Source: Candidatus Paracaedibacter symbiosus (lineage in GTDB: Bacteria; Pseudomonadota; Alphaproteobacteria; Paracaedibacterales; Paracaedibacteraceae). From it: 64,000 nt of DNA. This document shows positions 53,218-62,558 of this stretch, one piece after another (positions within the stretch are counted from its first letter, which is position 1; the number at the start of each line of letters is the position of its first letter). Made by a program: the position numbers and the translations under genes. The stretch covers positions 208,063 through 272,062 of the forward strand of contig NZ_JQAK01000004.1 in assembly GCF_000757605.1 (NCBI RefSeq), in the 5' to 3' direction. The notes under the pieces are model-generated. The model had not been told where the DNA came from. It saw only the letters and a program-made list of their open reading frames with translations, and did not search any database.

Positions 53218-54675
53218 TTAACCAACTGCTTGTTCTTTCATTTTTTGCACTAGATTAGTTGTACTTTGTCCCTCTTTAAGCTGCACTAGATGAACGCGGC
53301 CCCCATTGCGCAACACTAGATCAGCCCCCACAACTTGATCAACAGTATAATCAGCTCCTTTAATCAACACATCGGGAATAATTGTTTCAAGCAAGTGCAA
53401 TGGCGTCTCTGTCCCAAACAAAATCACAGCATCAACAAGCTCTAAAGCGGCGAGGACTAAGCTTCGCACCTCTTCAGCCTGAATCGGCCGCTCTGGACCT
53501 TTGAGCTGCTTGATTGACTCATCTGTATTGACGGCCACAATCAGGCGATCGCACTGCTGTTTGGCTTCTTGAAGCGATCTTAGATGGCCCGCATGCAGCA
53601 AATCATAACAGCCATTGGTGAAACCAACCTTGAGATTCTGATGGCGCCAAGATTGAACGACTGTCTCCAATCGGGAAAGAGGTAGAATTTTTTCTTCATA
53701 GGTATTGATTGGCTTCAAGGACAAGGCATGCTGTAATTCTTCTGGCGTTACCGTTGCTGTCCCTGCTTTGCTTACGACCACACCTGCCGCTGCATTCGCA
53801 AGAACGCACGAGGTATTAACGTCCACCCCTTTACTAAGAGCAATGGTTAATGTGGCAATCACCGTATCACCGGCCCCTGATACATCGAACACTTCACGTG
53901 CCGTTGCTGTGGCATGCATTTGCTCATCTTTTGTGACAAGGGTCATCCCTCCAGCTCCTTGTGTCACCAGTAAGCCTTGCAATTGGAATTGATCAATTAA
54001 GCCTCGTGCTGCTGAAACAAGCTCCTCAGGTGCGGTAATTTTTTTTCCACAAACCTCCCTAAACTCTTTAAGATTGGGAGTAATAAGAGTCGCGCCTGTA
54101 TATTTTATATAATCGCCACCCTTAGGATCCACAATTACCGGCACATTATGAAGACGCGCCGTTTTGATAACAGCCTGACACAATTCTGGAGTTAAAACTC
54201 CCTTACCATAATCAGATAAAATAATTGCTTTTACGCTCCTGATTTGCGTTTCAACAAACGCTGCAATTTCTGCAACTTGGGCGGCTGTTATTTGACAAAC
54301 CATCTCATCATCCATCCGCAACAACTGCTGCCCATTAGACACATAGCGAGTTTTTATGGATGTTTTAGGTGATTTGACAAAAAAAGTCTCACCCTGCGCA
54401 CCGATAATTTCTTGGATGCGGTGGCCGCCTTTATCCTCACCAATGGCGCTGATGATCACAGGGTGGACCAAAAAGCTGGTAAGATTATTCACCACATTAC
54501 CAAGCCCCCCCAACATTTCAAACTCTGACTGTAAATGCAGGACAGGGACTGGCGCTTCCGGCGAAATGCGACTGACGTTCCCATACACATATTTGTCCAA
54601 CATAATGTCGCCAATACAAAGAATACGACACTCAGATTTTTCAAAAAAAGCAGCAGCTTTTTGTAATATTTGCAT
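53218..54675 (-). CDS. hldE: bifunctional heptose-7-phosphate kinase / heptose-1-phosphate adenylyltransferase
   Basis: This is 485 residues. The N-terminal PfkB kinase domain (~1-320): GDIMLDKYVYGNVSRISPEA, GGLGNVVNNL, VIVDPKGGDYIKYTGA, ITPNLKEFREVCG and DVSGAGDTVIATLT (catalytic Asp). The C-terminal nucleotidyltransferase (~345-485): VGFTNGCYDLLHAGHLRSLQ (HAGH) and VLIKGADYTVDQVVGAD. It makes ADP-D-glycero-D-manno-heptose for the LPS core used by WaaC. Length is normal and both domains intact. Start ATG 54675. Confidence 0.96.
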   Translation of the reverse strand: MQILQKAAAFFEKSECRILCIGDIMLDKYVYGNVSRISPEAPVPVLHLQSEFEMLGGLGNVVNNLTSFLVHPVIISAIGEDKGGHRIQEIIGAQGETFFVKSPKTSIKTRYVSNGQQLLRMDDEMVCQITAAQVAEIAAFVETQIRSVKAIILSDYGKGVLTPELCQAVIKTARLHNVPVIVDPKGGDYIKYTGATLITPNLKEFREVCGKKITAPEELVSAARGLIDQFQLQGLLVTQGAGGMTLVTKDEQMHATATAREVFDVSGAGDTVIATLTIALSKGVDVNTSCVLANAAAGVVVSKAGTATVTPEELQHALSLKPINTYEEKILPLSRLETVVQSWRHQNLKVGFTNGCYDLLHAGHLRSLQEAKQQCDRLIVAVNTDESIKQLKGPERPIQAEEVRSLVLAALELVDAVILFGTETPLHLLETIIPDVLIKGADYTVDQVVGADLVLRNGGRVHLVQLKEGQSTTNLVQKMKEQAVG

Positions 54676-54903
54676 GGAACTATCGCTCTGTTTTAATAAT
54701 TTTTTTATATTATGAAGGGTACGTTTTTATTTTTAGCCACAACATACTAGCACTTTGTGGTCTTAAACTACTCTTAATATTGGCATTAAACAAATAAAAT
54801 CTACTTAAAAAAGCGCGCCTACAAGAGGGCCATTTGTGAAAATTTTGTATCCATTATGATACTAATATTAGTTTTTTATTTTCAGAAGCTTAAAAATACT
54901 GGT

Positions 54904-54931
54904 TTGACATGGCAAAAACATATAGTATAAG
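54904..54931 (+). promoter_or_regulatory. promoter of infC
   Basis: TTGACA (54904-54909), a 16-bp spacer and TATAAG (54926-54931), 37 bp upstream of the proposed start. Near-consensus. Confidence 0.65.
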
Positions 54932-54967
54932 GGTGTTGCATTCTTTATAGTAAATGGAGATTAGTCT

Positions 54968-55510
54968 ATAGTTCGTCCTCATAATAATGCCCCAATCAGT
55001 AAAGATGGGCCCCGTGTTAATAACGAAATTACCGCAGCTAAAGTTCGTTTGATTAATGAAGCGGGAGATATGATCGGTGTTGTCACCCGCTTGGAAGGCC
55101 TTAAAATGGCTCAGGAAGCTGGTCTTGACCTGGTTGAAGTCTCTCCAAACGCTGAACCGCCTGTGTGTAAAATTCTTGACTACGGCAAATACAAGTATGA
55201 ATTACAAAAGAAAAAAGGCGAAGCTAAGAAAAAGCAAAAAGTCATTGAAATTAAAGAAGTTCAATTACGACCTGGTATTGATGAAAACGATTTTCAAGTG
55301 AAGCTTCGGGCCGTTCATCGATTTTTGCAAGAAGGCGATAAGGTTAAGGTCACTATGCGTTTTCGCGGTCGTGAAGTCGCACATCATGAATTAGGTATGG
55401 AAGTATTGGTTCGTATCCGCGAATCAGTAGAACCTACTGCCAAAGTAGAAAATACGCCTAAACTTGAAGGCAAGCAAATGATTATGGTCATCGCTCCTAT
55501 TGCTAAATAA
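54968..55510 (+). CDS. infC: translation initiation factor IF-3 with probable AUA start codon
   Basis: This is 180 residues. The N-terminal domain [20 protein letters not shown], the linker with [19 protein letters not shown] and C-terminal domain ([37 protein letters not shown]) are complete. No ATG, GTG or TTG can give the full N-terminal domain: a TAG lies two codons before an ATA (54968-54970), which is followed by VRPHNNAP and [10 protein letters not shown], the typical alphaproteobacterial IF-3 start; the first in-frame TTG is at 55049, after this region. GGAG lies 8 bases before the ATA. IF-3 rejects such starts, so infC genes of E. coli and others use AUU/AUC/AUA for autoregulation; the same is inferred here. 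Confidence 0.93.
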   Translation: MVRPHNNAPISKDGPRVNNEITAAKVRLINEAGDMIGVVTRLEGLKMAQEAGLDLVEVSPNAEPPVCKILDYGKYKYELQKKKGEAKKKQKVIEIKEVQLRPGIDENDFQVKLRAVHRFLQEGDKVKVTMRFRGREVAHHELGMEVLVRIRESVEPTAKVENTPKLEGKQMIMVIAPIAK

Positions 55511-55519
55511 ATACATCGG

Positions 55520-55986
55520 ATGATTACCATTGTCCCCTTAAAATTCTTTCCAGAGCAGACTTCAATTATGGGGCAGCTTTGGTTTGATGCCTTAGGGCGA
55601 CTTTGGAATCCGTCCCTGAGTCACCCACAAATTCTTCATCGGTTCATAGATCACTTAAATGACGATCAGCTACCAATGACTCTCACTGCCGTTGAAAATA
55701 ACTTCCGCTTGGCAGAGTTTCTCTCAGAATAAATGAATGGAATTCGCTCTGATCTTGCCCCTTGGCTTGGCTCCCTTTGTGTTGCCCGGTCCCATCAAAA
55801 AAGAGAATCGGTGAACAATTAGTGACAGCTGCAAAACGGCAAGCCCGAGAAATGGGATTTAACACTTTGTATCTATTTACCTTTGATAAGACACTTCCTT
55901 CTTGGTATCAACGGTTGTGCTGGCAAGAAAGCGGCCAAGATAGCTTTAACAACTTTCCAGTTACTGTCATGCAGATCCAACTATAA
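55520..55986 (+). pseudogene. GNAT-family acetyltransferase, several frameshifts
   Basis: The pieces of one GNAT protein are spread over frames. Frame 1: MITIVPLKFFPEQTSIMGQL to PMTLTAVENN. A shift then gives LPLGRVSLR. After an in-frame stop of frame 1 (55730) the text NGIRSDLAPWLGSLCVA follows, then after another shift near 55800 (A-run) IGEQLVTAAKRQAREMGFNT (acetyl-CoA binding loop region) and LYLFTFDKTLPSWYQRLCWQ to VTVMQIQL. At least three indels separate them. It begins 10 bp after infC. Substrate unknown; non-functional. Confidence 0.8.
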
Positions 55987-56071
55987 TCCATTAAATTGTA
56001 CTCCATTTATTATTTCTTTACCTTTTTGCTCTACCTTTTCCTAAAATTCATATTTATTAAAGGTTACAGTC

Positions 56072-56842
56072 ATGAATTATACGTCTGTCGCATTTCTTAT
56101 GGTCTGTTCACTGATTTTTGCACCGCACATGGCCTATTCAGCAGGGTGGGACTCCGGCAATATTAGCAAAACGCTTATTAACCCTTCCCAGACAACTCAA
56201 AATTTACTTCCCTCTCAGCCCCAACCAATACCTCACCAGAAATGGCAACCCGCTCATAAATTTAATTGTGATACGAAGTGTACAGATATTGTTGCCATGG
56301 AATGTCAGGGAGAAAATGACACAGGTTATTATCAAACATGCTTAAATACGTGTAGCCCTCATTTAAATCAAAACCAAGCTTTTCATCAAGCCATACAAAT
56401 CTGTAAAGCAAAAATTCACCAAACAAGACGCTATCTTGGGAAAGTTATTGGCATCAAATACAAGGATCTGGAGAATGGGCATCAATCAAAAGATGTGAGA
56501 GGTTTTTTTGTTCAAATTTTAAATCAAAAAAATGAAGAGTTCCAAAATCCCTCAATTGTTGGGGTAAATGATATGGTTTTCTTACCCTATGTCGTTGTAA
56601 TTAAACCCCATCTTGTTACAGATCCCACTGTTCGCAATAGCAATGGAACACCGATTGATAACTTAGATGTTACTCCAAATACCCTTATTGAGTTTAATAA
56701 CGTATCCTGGGTCCCCATGCCTTTGACGAATGGTCAAAATAAGATATCGCTTCATGCCATCTCCGCTAGACCTTCCACAGTAAAAGATCTTTCCACCGAG
56801 GAGAATCCATCAATTACTATCTCTAGCCACCGCCTTCCATAA
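56072..56842 (+). CDS. Cys-containing secreted protein of unknown function
   Basis: This is 256 residues. Signal peptide YTSVAFLMVCSLIFAPHMAYSA. The mature part has a cluster of cysteines (FNCDTKCTDIVAMECQG, YYQTCLNTCSPHL, AIQICKAK), probably three disulfides, followed by a region rich in beta strands (RRYLGKVIGIKYKDLENG, GVNDMVFLPYVVVIKPHL, LIEFNNVSWVPMPL). No family is recognised. It is monocistronic, downstream of the broken GNAT gene. The Cys-rich periplasmic domain fits a dsbA-containing cell. Confidence 0.68.
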   Translation: MNYTSVAFLMVCSLIFAPHMAYSAGWDSGNISKTLINPSQTTQNLLPSQPQPIPHQKWQPAHKFNCDTKCTDIVAMECQGENDTGYYQTCLNTCSPHLNQNQAFHQAIQICKAKIHQTRRYLGKVIGIKYKDLENGHQSKDVRGFFVQILNQKNEEFQNPSIVGVNDMVFLPYVVVIKPHLVTDPTVRNSNGTPIDNLDVTPNTLIEFNNVSWVPMPLTNGQNKISLHAISARPSTVKDLSTEENPSITISSHRLP

Positions 56843-56936
56843 TCTTTCCCCCAAACGGGAAGGAGAATTCAAGGTGAGAGACAAAAACGGCGGAAGATAT
56901 CTAAGAGAATCGAACTCAATCAATTAATTAAAGAAC

Positions 56937-57203
56937 TTATCCGTTAATTAATAATTGGCAAACATTGTTCTGAATATTAGCAAAACCACCGGTGATTTTA
57001 ATTTCCTCGCTGATGGTTTGCTGATTATCACGATAAATCTTAACCAGACCTTCTTTAAGGGTCACGATAAACGGCGCGTGATTTGCTAGAATACCAAACT
57101 CACCCTCGCTGCCTGGAACAACCGCAAAGACCACATTTTGATTCAATAAAGTTTGTGTGGGGGAAAGGATAACAATTTTAAAGCGATTTTCTTCTGTAGT
57201 CAT
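56937..57203 (-). CDS. atpC: F1F0 ATP synthase epsilon subunit, short form
   Basis: This is 88 residues: only the N-terminal beta-sandwich domain (RFKIVILSPTQTLLNQNVVF, VVPGSEGEFGILANHAPFIV, TLKEGLVKIYRD, EIKITGGFANIQNNVCQLLI). The C-terminal helical domain that inhibits ATP hydrolysis in E. coli epsilon (~138 aa) is absent; the frame ends cleanly at TAA after INGstop, without a hidden continuation seen. The other atp genes are not adjacent. It lies 73 bp after coaD on the same strand. Start ATG 57203 with GGAAAGAT upstream. Confidence 0.85.
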   Translation of the reverse strand: MTTEENRFKIVILSPTQTLLNQNVVFAVVPGSEGEFGILANHAPFIVTLKEGLVKIYRDNQQTISEEIKITGGFANIQNNVCQLLING

Positions 57204-57276
57204 ATCTATCTTTCCTTTAAATATTAAGAATTTGAGCTATCTTCATTGCGGCGCATATTGATAAGTACTACATTGC

Positions 57277-57762
57277 TTATAAAAACTTTTTTTGCAAGCA
57301 CATCGCCACATATTCTGGCACAAAATCATGCACCTTCCCGTTATATTTAGCTACAGACTTCACCAGGCTTGAGGAGACAAAATGATAACGATCCCGAGCC
57401 ATCAAAAAGACAATTTCTAGGTGAGATGCCAAACGTTGATTTGCACTCGCCATCTGAAACTCATAATCAAAATCAGATGCTGCCCGTAACCCCCGAATAA
57501 TCATCGATGCCCGCATATTAAGTGCATGTCCAATTAATAAACCTGAAAAACCAACAACCTCACAATTCGCTGGCGCCGAAGCCTCTTTCAAAACGGTCTT
57601 AATCATCTCAACTCGCTCATCACTTTGAAAAAGCGGCTCTTTTTCATGATTGTGGGCAACAGATATGATCAACTTATCAACCATTCCCGCTGCCCGCAAA
57701 ATAACATCCAAATGCCCCCAAGTAATTGGATCAAAAGTCCCGGGGAAAATGGCAACTCTCAT
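57277..57762 (-). CDS. coaD: phosphopantetheine adenylyltransferase
   Basis: This is 161 residues; makes dephospho-CoA, the penultimate step of coenzyme A synthesis. Motifs: AIFPGTFDPITWGHLDVILR (TxGH as TWGH), VEMIKTVLKEA, GLLIGHALNMRASMIIRGLR, DFDYEFQMASANQRL and VSSSLVKSVAKYNG. ATG 57762 starts 5 bp after the dsbA stop; a TTG at 57771 is less likely. Length is normal. Confidence 0.96.
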   Translation of the reverse strand: MRVAIFPGTFDPITWGHLDVILRAAGMVDKLIISVAHNHEKEPLFQSDERVEMIKTVLKEASAPANCEVVGFSGLLIGHALNMRASMIIRGLRAASDFDYEFQMASANQRLASHLEIVFLMARDRYHFVSSSLVKSVAKYNGKVHDFVPEYVAMCLQKKFL

Positions 57763-57767
57763 GGCAC

Positions 57768-58553
57768 TCAAGAAGCTTTGATTGCATCAACCAAAAGTTT
57801 CTTCAACCCTTCTTTATCACCAACTTGAACCAAGCGAGCACCATTCTTGTCAGACAAGATAACAGTCGGCGTTGCTTCAAGACCGATTTTTCCAGCCAAT
57901 TCTTTGGTGTTTTTAAGCTGATTCTGCACAGCCTCACTTTTCGTAGCAGCTTCTAGTTTAGTCACATCATACCCAGCTTCCTTAGCTAAACTCATGAAGA
58001 GGGCATTATCCATTGATTTTTCACTTTTCAAAACCTTCTCAGAAAGCACTGTAAACTTCGCTGGGTCTTGAGTACTTGCTGCAACAAGACCTGCAGAAAC
58101 GATTTCAGAATTTTGTCCCAAAATTGGCCACTGACGCACCAAAATACCAAGCTTATCTTTACCTGGAAGCTCTTTTTCAATGTCACCCAAAGCCAGCTCA
58201 AATAAGCGGCAATGTGGACAGTTCGGATCCACGAACAAAACCAGCTTCACCGCTGCATCGGCCTTCCCCATCACAATGGCATTTTTAGAATCAGACAATT
58301 GATCTTTAGAAGACGTAATGCTGTCTTGGACCTTTTTCAGAGCCTCTTTTTGCTGTTGTTCAGTAAAAGCTTGCAACGATTCAACCACAACTTTTGGATT
58401 GTTCTTTATATACTCACCAATGGCTTTATTAAGCTCTTCTTTTTGCCCAGCTGCAAGACCAGCTATTGCAGTCCCTGCTTTAGCATCTTCAGTGGTTTTA
58501 GCAGCCATCGCGGCGGTTCCGAGCATTGCAAAAAGACCCAATGTTTTTAACAT
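57768..58553 (-). CDS. DsbA-family thiol:disulfide oxidoreductase
   Basis: This is 261 residues. Signal peptide (KTLGLFAMLGTAAMAAK), a helical N-terminal extension (IGEYIKNNPKVVVESLQAF), then a thioredoxin/DsbA domain with the active site LVLFVDPNCPHCRLFE (CPHC, about residue 115) and the cis-Pro region EATPTVILSDKNG. It introduces or isomerises disulfides in exported proteins. This DsbA type with an N-terminal coiled region is frequent in alphaproteobacteria. Start ATG 58553 with AAGGA upstream. First of a dsbA-coaD-atpC set. Confidence 0.92.
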   Translation of the reverse strand: MLKTLGLFAMLGTAAMAAKTTEDAKAGTAIAGLAAGQKEELNKAIGEYIKNNPKVVVESLQAFTEQQQKEALKKVQDSITSSKDQLSDSKNAIVMGKADAAVKLVLFVDPNCPHCRLFELALGDIEKELPGKDKLGILVRQWPILGQNSEIVSAGLVAASTQDPAKFTVLSEKVLKSEKSMDNALFMSLAKEAGYDVTKLEAATKSEAVQNQLKNTKELAGKIGLEATPTVILSDKNGARLVQVGDKEGLKKLLVDAIKAS

Positions 58554-58638
58554 AAGAAATTCCTTGGATAAAAATTTAGTTAATTTAATGTTACTTTACC
58601 TTTAGAAATCTCCCAAGTAAAAATTTGAAATTTACAAA

Positions 58639-59289
58639 TTAAATTTCGAGACCGCTTTTTTTCCAGTCTTTCATAAAGGCATCTAACCCAAGATCTGTCA
58701 GCGGATGCGTATAAAGTTGGCGGAAAACTTTTCCTGGAATTGTCACCACATCTACACCAATTTTAGCTGCTTCATAAACATGCTGCGGATGACGAATAGA
58801 AGCCGCCAATATCAATGTATCAAACGCATATGTTTCATAGACTTTTGCAATATCCTCGATCAACTGCATCCCATCAGCACCGCAATCATCAAGACGACCC
58901 ACGAATGGAGAAACAAAAGTAGCCCCTGCTTTGGCTGCCAAAATAGCTTGATTCAAAGAGAAACACAACGTGACGTTCACCATGATATCCTCAGCAGATA
59001 AAGCTTTACATGCCTTCAATCCTTCCACTGTGAGCGGTACTTTGACAGTGACATTTTCGGCGATCTTGGCAAGCTTTCTTCCTTGAGCAATCATCCCCTT
59101 GGCGTCCAAGGCAGTAACTTCAGCACTCACTGGCCCTTCAACAAGCTTAGTAATCTTGGTGATTAATTCTGAAAAGCTCATCCCACTGGCAGCCACCAAG
59201 GAAGGGTTAGTTGTGACACCATCTACAAGGCCTGTGGCAGCCAATTCTTCGATTTCTTTAAGGTCGGCAGAGTCAAGGAATATCATCAT
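58639..59289 (-). CDS. tal: transaldolase / fructose-6-phosphate aldolase (TalC type)
   Basis: This is 216 residues; short transaldolase subfamily. Motifs: [56 protein letters not shown]-type (here [18 protein letters not shown], Schiff-base Lys), [33 protein letters not shown] and [12 protein letters not shown]. Links pentose phosphates and glycolysis. Start ATG 59289 or 59286. It is divergent from priA, with an 80-bp spacer. Confidence 0.94.
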   Translation of the reverse strand: MMIFLDSADLKEIEELAATGLVDGVTTNPSLVAASGMSFSELITKITKLVEGPVSAEVTALDAKGMIAQGRKLAKIAENVTVKVPLTVEGLKACKALSAEDIMVNVTLCFSLNQAILAAKAGATFVSPFVGRLDDCGADGMQLIEDIAKVYETYAFDTLILAASIRHPQHVYEAAKIGVDVVTIPGKVFRQLYTHPLTDLGLDAFMKDWKKSGLEI

Positions 59290-59368
59290 TTATCTTGATC
59301 CTTTATTGGGAATATGTTGTTTTGATAGTGATACACCTAGATCAGTTACCGAACAAGATAAAAAACCA

Positions 59369-61336
59369 ATGCAACACACTGTGGAAGTCCTCCTACCCCT
59401 TGGCGTCAAGACGCCCTTTACCTATGCTCTGCCTGCGGAGATGGGGTTACTGTGCGTTGGTGATATTGTACTGGTTCCATTTCGCGGTAAAGAGCTGTGG
59501 GGAGTTGTCTGGCAACTCGACACAAATCCTTATAAGGGCGAGCTAAAATCAATCCGACAGAAAGCAGAGTTGCCGCCGCTTCCCGACCAATTCGTGACTT
59601 TTTTAAAACGGATTGCTGATTATAACTATTTTCCCCTTGGCCTTAGCCTCAAGCTTACTTTAAGCCAGACCTTTCTTGAGACTAAAAAAACCAGAAAATT
59701 TGTTGATCTTACCCCCCTTCAGTTGGACCATCATACCCCTATTTTTTCCGCCGAGCAACAGTACGCCATCGACCATATGGTTACTGCTATTGACACCCAT
59801 CGCTTCCAGCCGATTGTCCTCGACGGGATTACGGGCTCCGGCAAAACTGAAGTTTACTTGGAAGCCATTCATCAAACAATTAAGACAGGAAAGCAAGCGC
59901 TCGTTCTGCTTCCTGAAATTGCGCTTACCAATCAGATGTTGGCACGGTTTGAAAAACGGTTTGGCAAAAGCCCACTTCTGTGGCATTCCAATGTCAGTCC
60001 CACATTTAAGCGACAAACATGGCAGGCCGTTTTAAAGGGCGAGGCGCAAGTGATTGTGGGAGCAAGATCTGCTCTATTCTTGCCCTTCCCGAATCTTGGC
60101 CTTATAATTATTGACGAAGAACATGATGGATCTTACAAACAAGAAGATCAAATCACCTATCATGCCCGCGATATGGCCGTGTTGCGTGCCAGTCTTGAGC
60201 AAGCGCCGATTGTCTTGGTTTCCGCTACGCCATCTCTCGAAACCGTACAAAATATCGAGGCAGAACGCTATCAGAAACTCACCCTTTCTACCCGTCATGG
60301 CGGCGCCGTTCTACCCTCCATCCACCCCATTGATATGCGTCAACAACCAAAAGGATGGCTCTCACCCCCCCTTCTCAACGCGATTCAAAAAACCTTAGAG
60401 CGCCAAGAGCAGGTGATGCTTTTTCTGAATCGCCGTGGCTATGCCCCCTTAACGTTGTGTCGTCAGTGTGGTCTGCGCCTCACCTGCCCGAGCTGTGCCG
60501 TTGCCTTGGTGGAACACAAACATCATCAACGGCTGTGCTGCCACCATTGTGGCTATAGCCAAACACGTCCGAAAAATTGCCCTGATTGCGGCGCAGAAGA
60601 TAGCTTTATTCCTTGTGGACCTGGGGTTGAGCGTGTCCATGAACAGGTGTGCAAACGCTTTCCCTCTGCGCGTGTTGAAGTGCTCACCAGTGACACATTG
60701 ACGTCGGTTGACTTATTAAGTGAGGTTATTGAGAAAATCCGTCGTCACGAAGTTGACATTATTATCGGCACGCAGCTGCTCGCCAAAGGGCACCACTTTC
60801 CCCTCATCACTCTTGTTGGCGTAATTGATGCAGACCTTGGCTTAAGTGGCGGTGATTTACGGTGCGGAGAGCGCACTTATCAGCTACTGCACCAGGTATC
60901 GGGTCGCGCAGGACGTGAAAAACATCTCGGTCATGTCCTCTTGCAAACCTACTCACCTGACCATCCGGTGATGCAAAGCTTATGCCAGCAAAATCGTGAT
61001 CAATTCAATAAATTAGAGCTTGTCGATCGCCAAGAGCATCATATGCCGCCCTTTAGCCGACTGGTGAGCCTCAATCTGGGGGGGCGCGACCAAACCCTGG
61101 TGGCAGAGACAGCGCGTCAATTAGGATTTAAAGCTCCCAAAGTAGACGCCGTCCAGATCTTCGGCCCCGCGCCTGCGCCTATATCTTATCTTCGAGGCAA
61201 ACATCGTTGGCGTTTCCTCCTCAAAGCGGATAAAGCGTATCCCATTCAACGGCTGCTCGACCATTGGTTGAGCCAGGTCAAACTGCCTTCTAGCATTACT
61301 CTGGATGTTGATGTGGATCCCCAGAGTTTTTATTAA
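59369..61336 (+). CDS. priA: primosomal protein N' (replication restart helicase)
   Basis: This is 655 residues. N-terminal DNA-binding domain (VEVLLPLGVKTPFTYALP; VGDIVLVPFRGKELWGVVW), helicase Walker A LDGITGSGKTEVYLEAIHQ, Walker B LIIIDEEHDGSYKQED, VLVSATPSLETV, and the zinc-binding insert with eight Cys (LCRQCGLRLTCPSC; LCCHHCGY; NCPDCGAED), then IIIGTQLLAKGHHFPLITLV and QVSGRAGR. Start ATG 59369 begins the conserved domain; the frame is open far upstream over the tal gene but that is a shadow. Slightly shorter than E. coli PriA (732). Intact. Confidence 0.95.
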   Translation: MQHTVEVLLPLGVKTPFTYALPAEMGLLCVGDIVLVPFRGKELWGVVWQLDTNPYKGELKSIRQKAELPPLPDQFVTFLKRIADYNYFPLGLSLKLTLSQTFLETKKTRKFVDLTPLQLDHHTPIFSAEQQYAIDHMVTAIDTHRFQPIVLDGITGSGKTEVYLEAIHQTIKTGKQALVLLPEIALTNQMLARFEKRFGKSPLLWHSNVSPTFKRQTWQAVLKGEAQVIVGARSALFLPFPNLGLIIIDEEHDGSYKQEDQITYHARDMAVLRASLEQAPIVLVSATPSLETVQNIEAERYQKLTLSTRHGGAVLPSIHPIDMRQQPKGWLSPPLLNAIQKTLERQEQVMLFLNRRGYAPLTLCRQCGLRLTCPSCAVALVEHKHHQRLCCHHCGYSQTRPKNCPDCGAEDSFIPCGPGVERVHEQVCKRFPSARVEVLTSDTLTSVDLLSEVIEKIRRHEVDIIIGTQLLAKGHHFPLITLVGVIDADLGLSGGDLRCGERTYQLLHQVSGRAGREKHLGHVLLQTYSPDHPVMQSLCQQNRDQFNKLELVDRQEHHMPPFSRLVSLNLGGRDQTLVAETARQLGFKAPKVDAVQIFGPAPAPISYLRGKHRWRFLLKADKAYPIQRLLDHWLSQVKLPSSITLDVDVDPQSFY

Positions 61337-61415
61337 AAAGATTCGGAAGGGAATTGTACCAAGATCCCCCGATAGGTTACTTTTCAGTTTTTTGTCCCAA
61401 TTTCCATAGCTATTT

Positions 61416-62273
61416 CTACAAAAAATTCCATAAATTCTTTTTGGCAACTTCCTTAGCGGTAAGCCCAACAGATTTTTGAGGGGGTATATCCGTCAAATCA
61501 AGGGTTGGATCCGTCATATCGAGATATTGAGCAAAAATGATTCGTTGCTCATCCTTTTCAATCCATCCGACAAACCACCCATTACGCCCAGCACCGCCAC
61601 CGGTTTTACCATATAGCTTCCATCCTGCCCATTCTTCATTCCGATTCATAATTTCCCTAGTTTTTTCCTGGGTTTCTTTGGATAAATCAAGCTTATTAGC
61701 ACATAATTTTTCAAGGAATTCCACTTGCTCACGGGGGGAAATTTCAAGAGATGTCCCTAACCAACTATTTAATAGACCATCATCTTTACCTGGTGTCCCA
61801 GAAACATCCATATTTCCATAGTTTAGTCTTGATATATACCCTTGAAACTTCTCTCTTCCAAGACGTTCCGTAATTTGATGGGAAAACCAAACAACAGAAT
61901 ATTTCATAAATGTTTCTGGTGTATGATCTTGGCACCAACTATATTCTAACCCTTTCTCGCGTGTATACCAGTCTTGAAAATTTTCTTCATACTCTTCCTT
62001 AAAGTGCCATATCGGAGAATTCTTGGTTTTTAAAATTTCTTCATTGAATCCCATAAGAGCTAGTGGAACTTTAAATGTCGAAAAGGGGGAATGGCGGTCA
62101 TCGTATTTTCCAATCTCTTGGATAATTTCATTATCTCGTTTTGCTATGAAACCAGAAATAGCATTTTGATTTCTTTCGATTTCTTCAAGCTCAGTAGCGT
62201 TGGATACATTTGGTAGATTGAAACCTATCGCAATAAGGACTGTTGCAACTAAATTCAATAATTTCTTTTTCAT
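61416..62273 (-). CDS. class D (OXA-type) beta-lactamase
   Basis: This is 285 residues. Signal peptide (KKLLNLVATVLIAIGFNLPN). Class D active-site elements in order: PFSTFKVPLAL (STFK with the nucleophile Ser and carboxylatable Lys, about residue 66), KYSVVWFSHQITERLGREKF (SxV), LNYGNMDVSG (YGN) and WKLYGKTGGGAGRNGWFVGW (KTG). Hydrolyses beta-lactams in the periplasm, or possibly has a sensor or cell-wall role. Start ATG 62273 by signal peptide; open frame to 62300. At the edge of an accessory region with toxin-like and decayed genes, so acquisition by transfer is plausible. No flanking integron or IS was found. Confidence 0.93.
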   Translation of the reverse strand: MKKKLLNLVATVLIAIGFNLPNVSNATELEEIERNQNAISGFIAKRDNEIIQEIGKYDDRHSPFSTFKVPLALMGFNEEILKTKNSPIWHFKEEYEENFQDWYTREKGLEYSWCQDHTPETFMKYSVVWFSHQITERLGREKFQGYISRLNYGNMDVSGTPGKDDGLLNSWLGTSLEISPREQVEFLEKLCANKLDLSKETQEKTREIMNRNEEWAGWKLYGKTGGGAGRNGWFVGWIEKDEQRIIFAQYLDMTDPTLDLTDIPPQKSVGLTAKEVAKKNLWNFL

Positions 62274-62558
62274 TTTATCTTCTTTCATAATTGCCAACAA
62301 TGATAAATCTACGTGTTCAGATTTATCTATTGGTTATATGGTGTTTTAAATATTGCCTTCAATGAATTTATTCCTCGATTCCCAAAAAAGTACTTTCTCC
62401 AAATCAATAATTAATTTGTCAATACCATCATCAACTATCATTTGGAACAAATACGCGCTAAAGAGTTTTTGGAGGGTGAAGAGAGGTTAAGAAAAAACAG
62501 ATAAATTCATTAAATTATCTTATAATACAAATGTCTACAAATAAAAGAGTCCCCACTA

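Noticed and set aside
59099..59368. N-terminal extension of priA by 90 codons
   Set aside because: That part is the antisense of the transaldolase gene; the conserved PriA start MQHTVEVLLPLG at 59369 is preferred.
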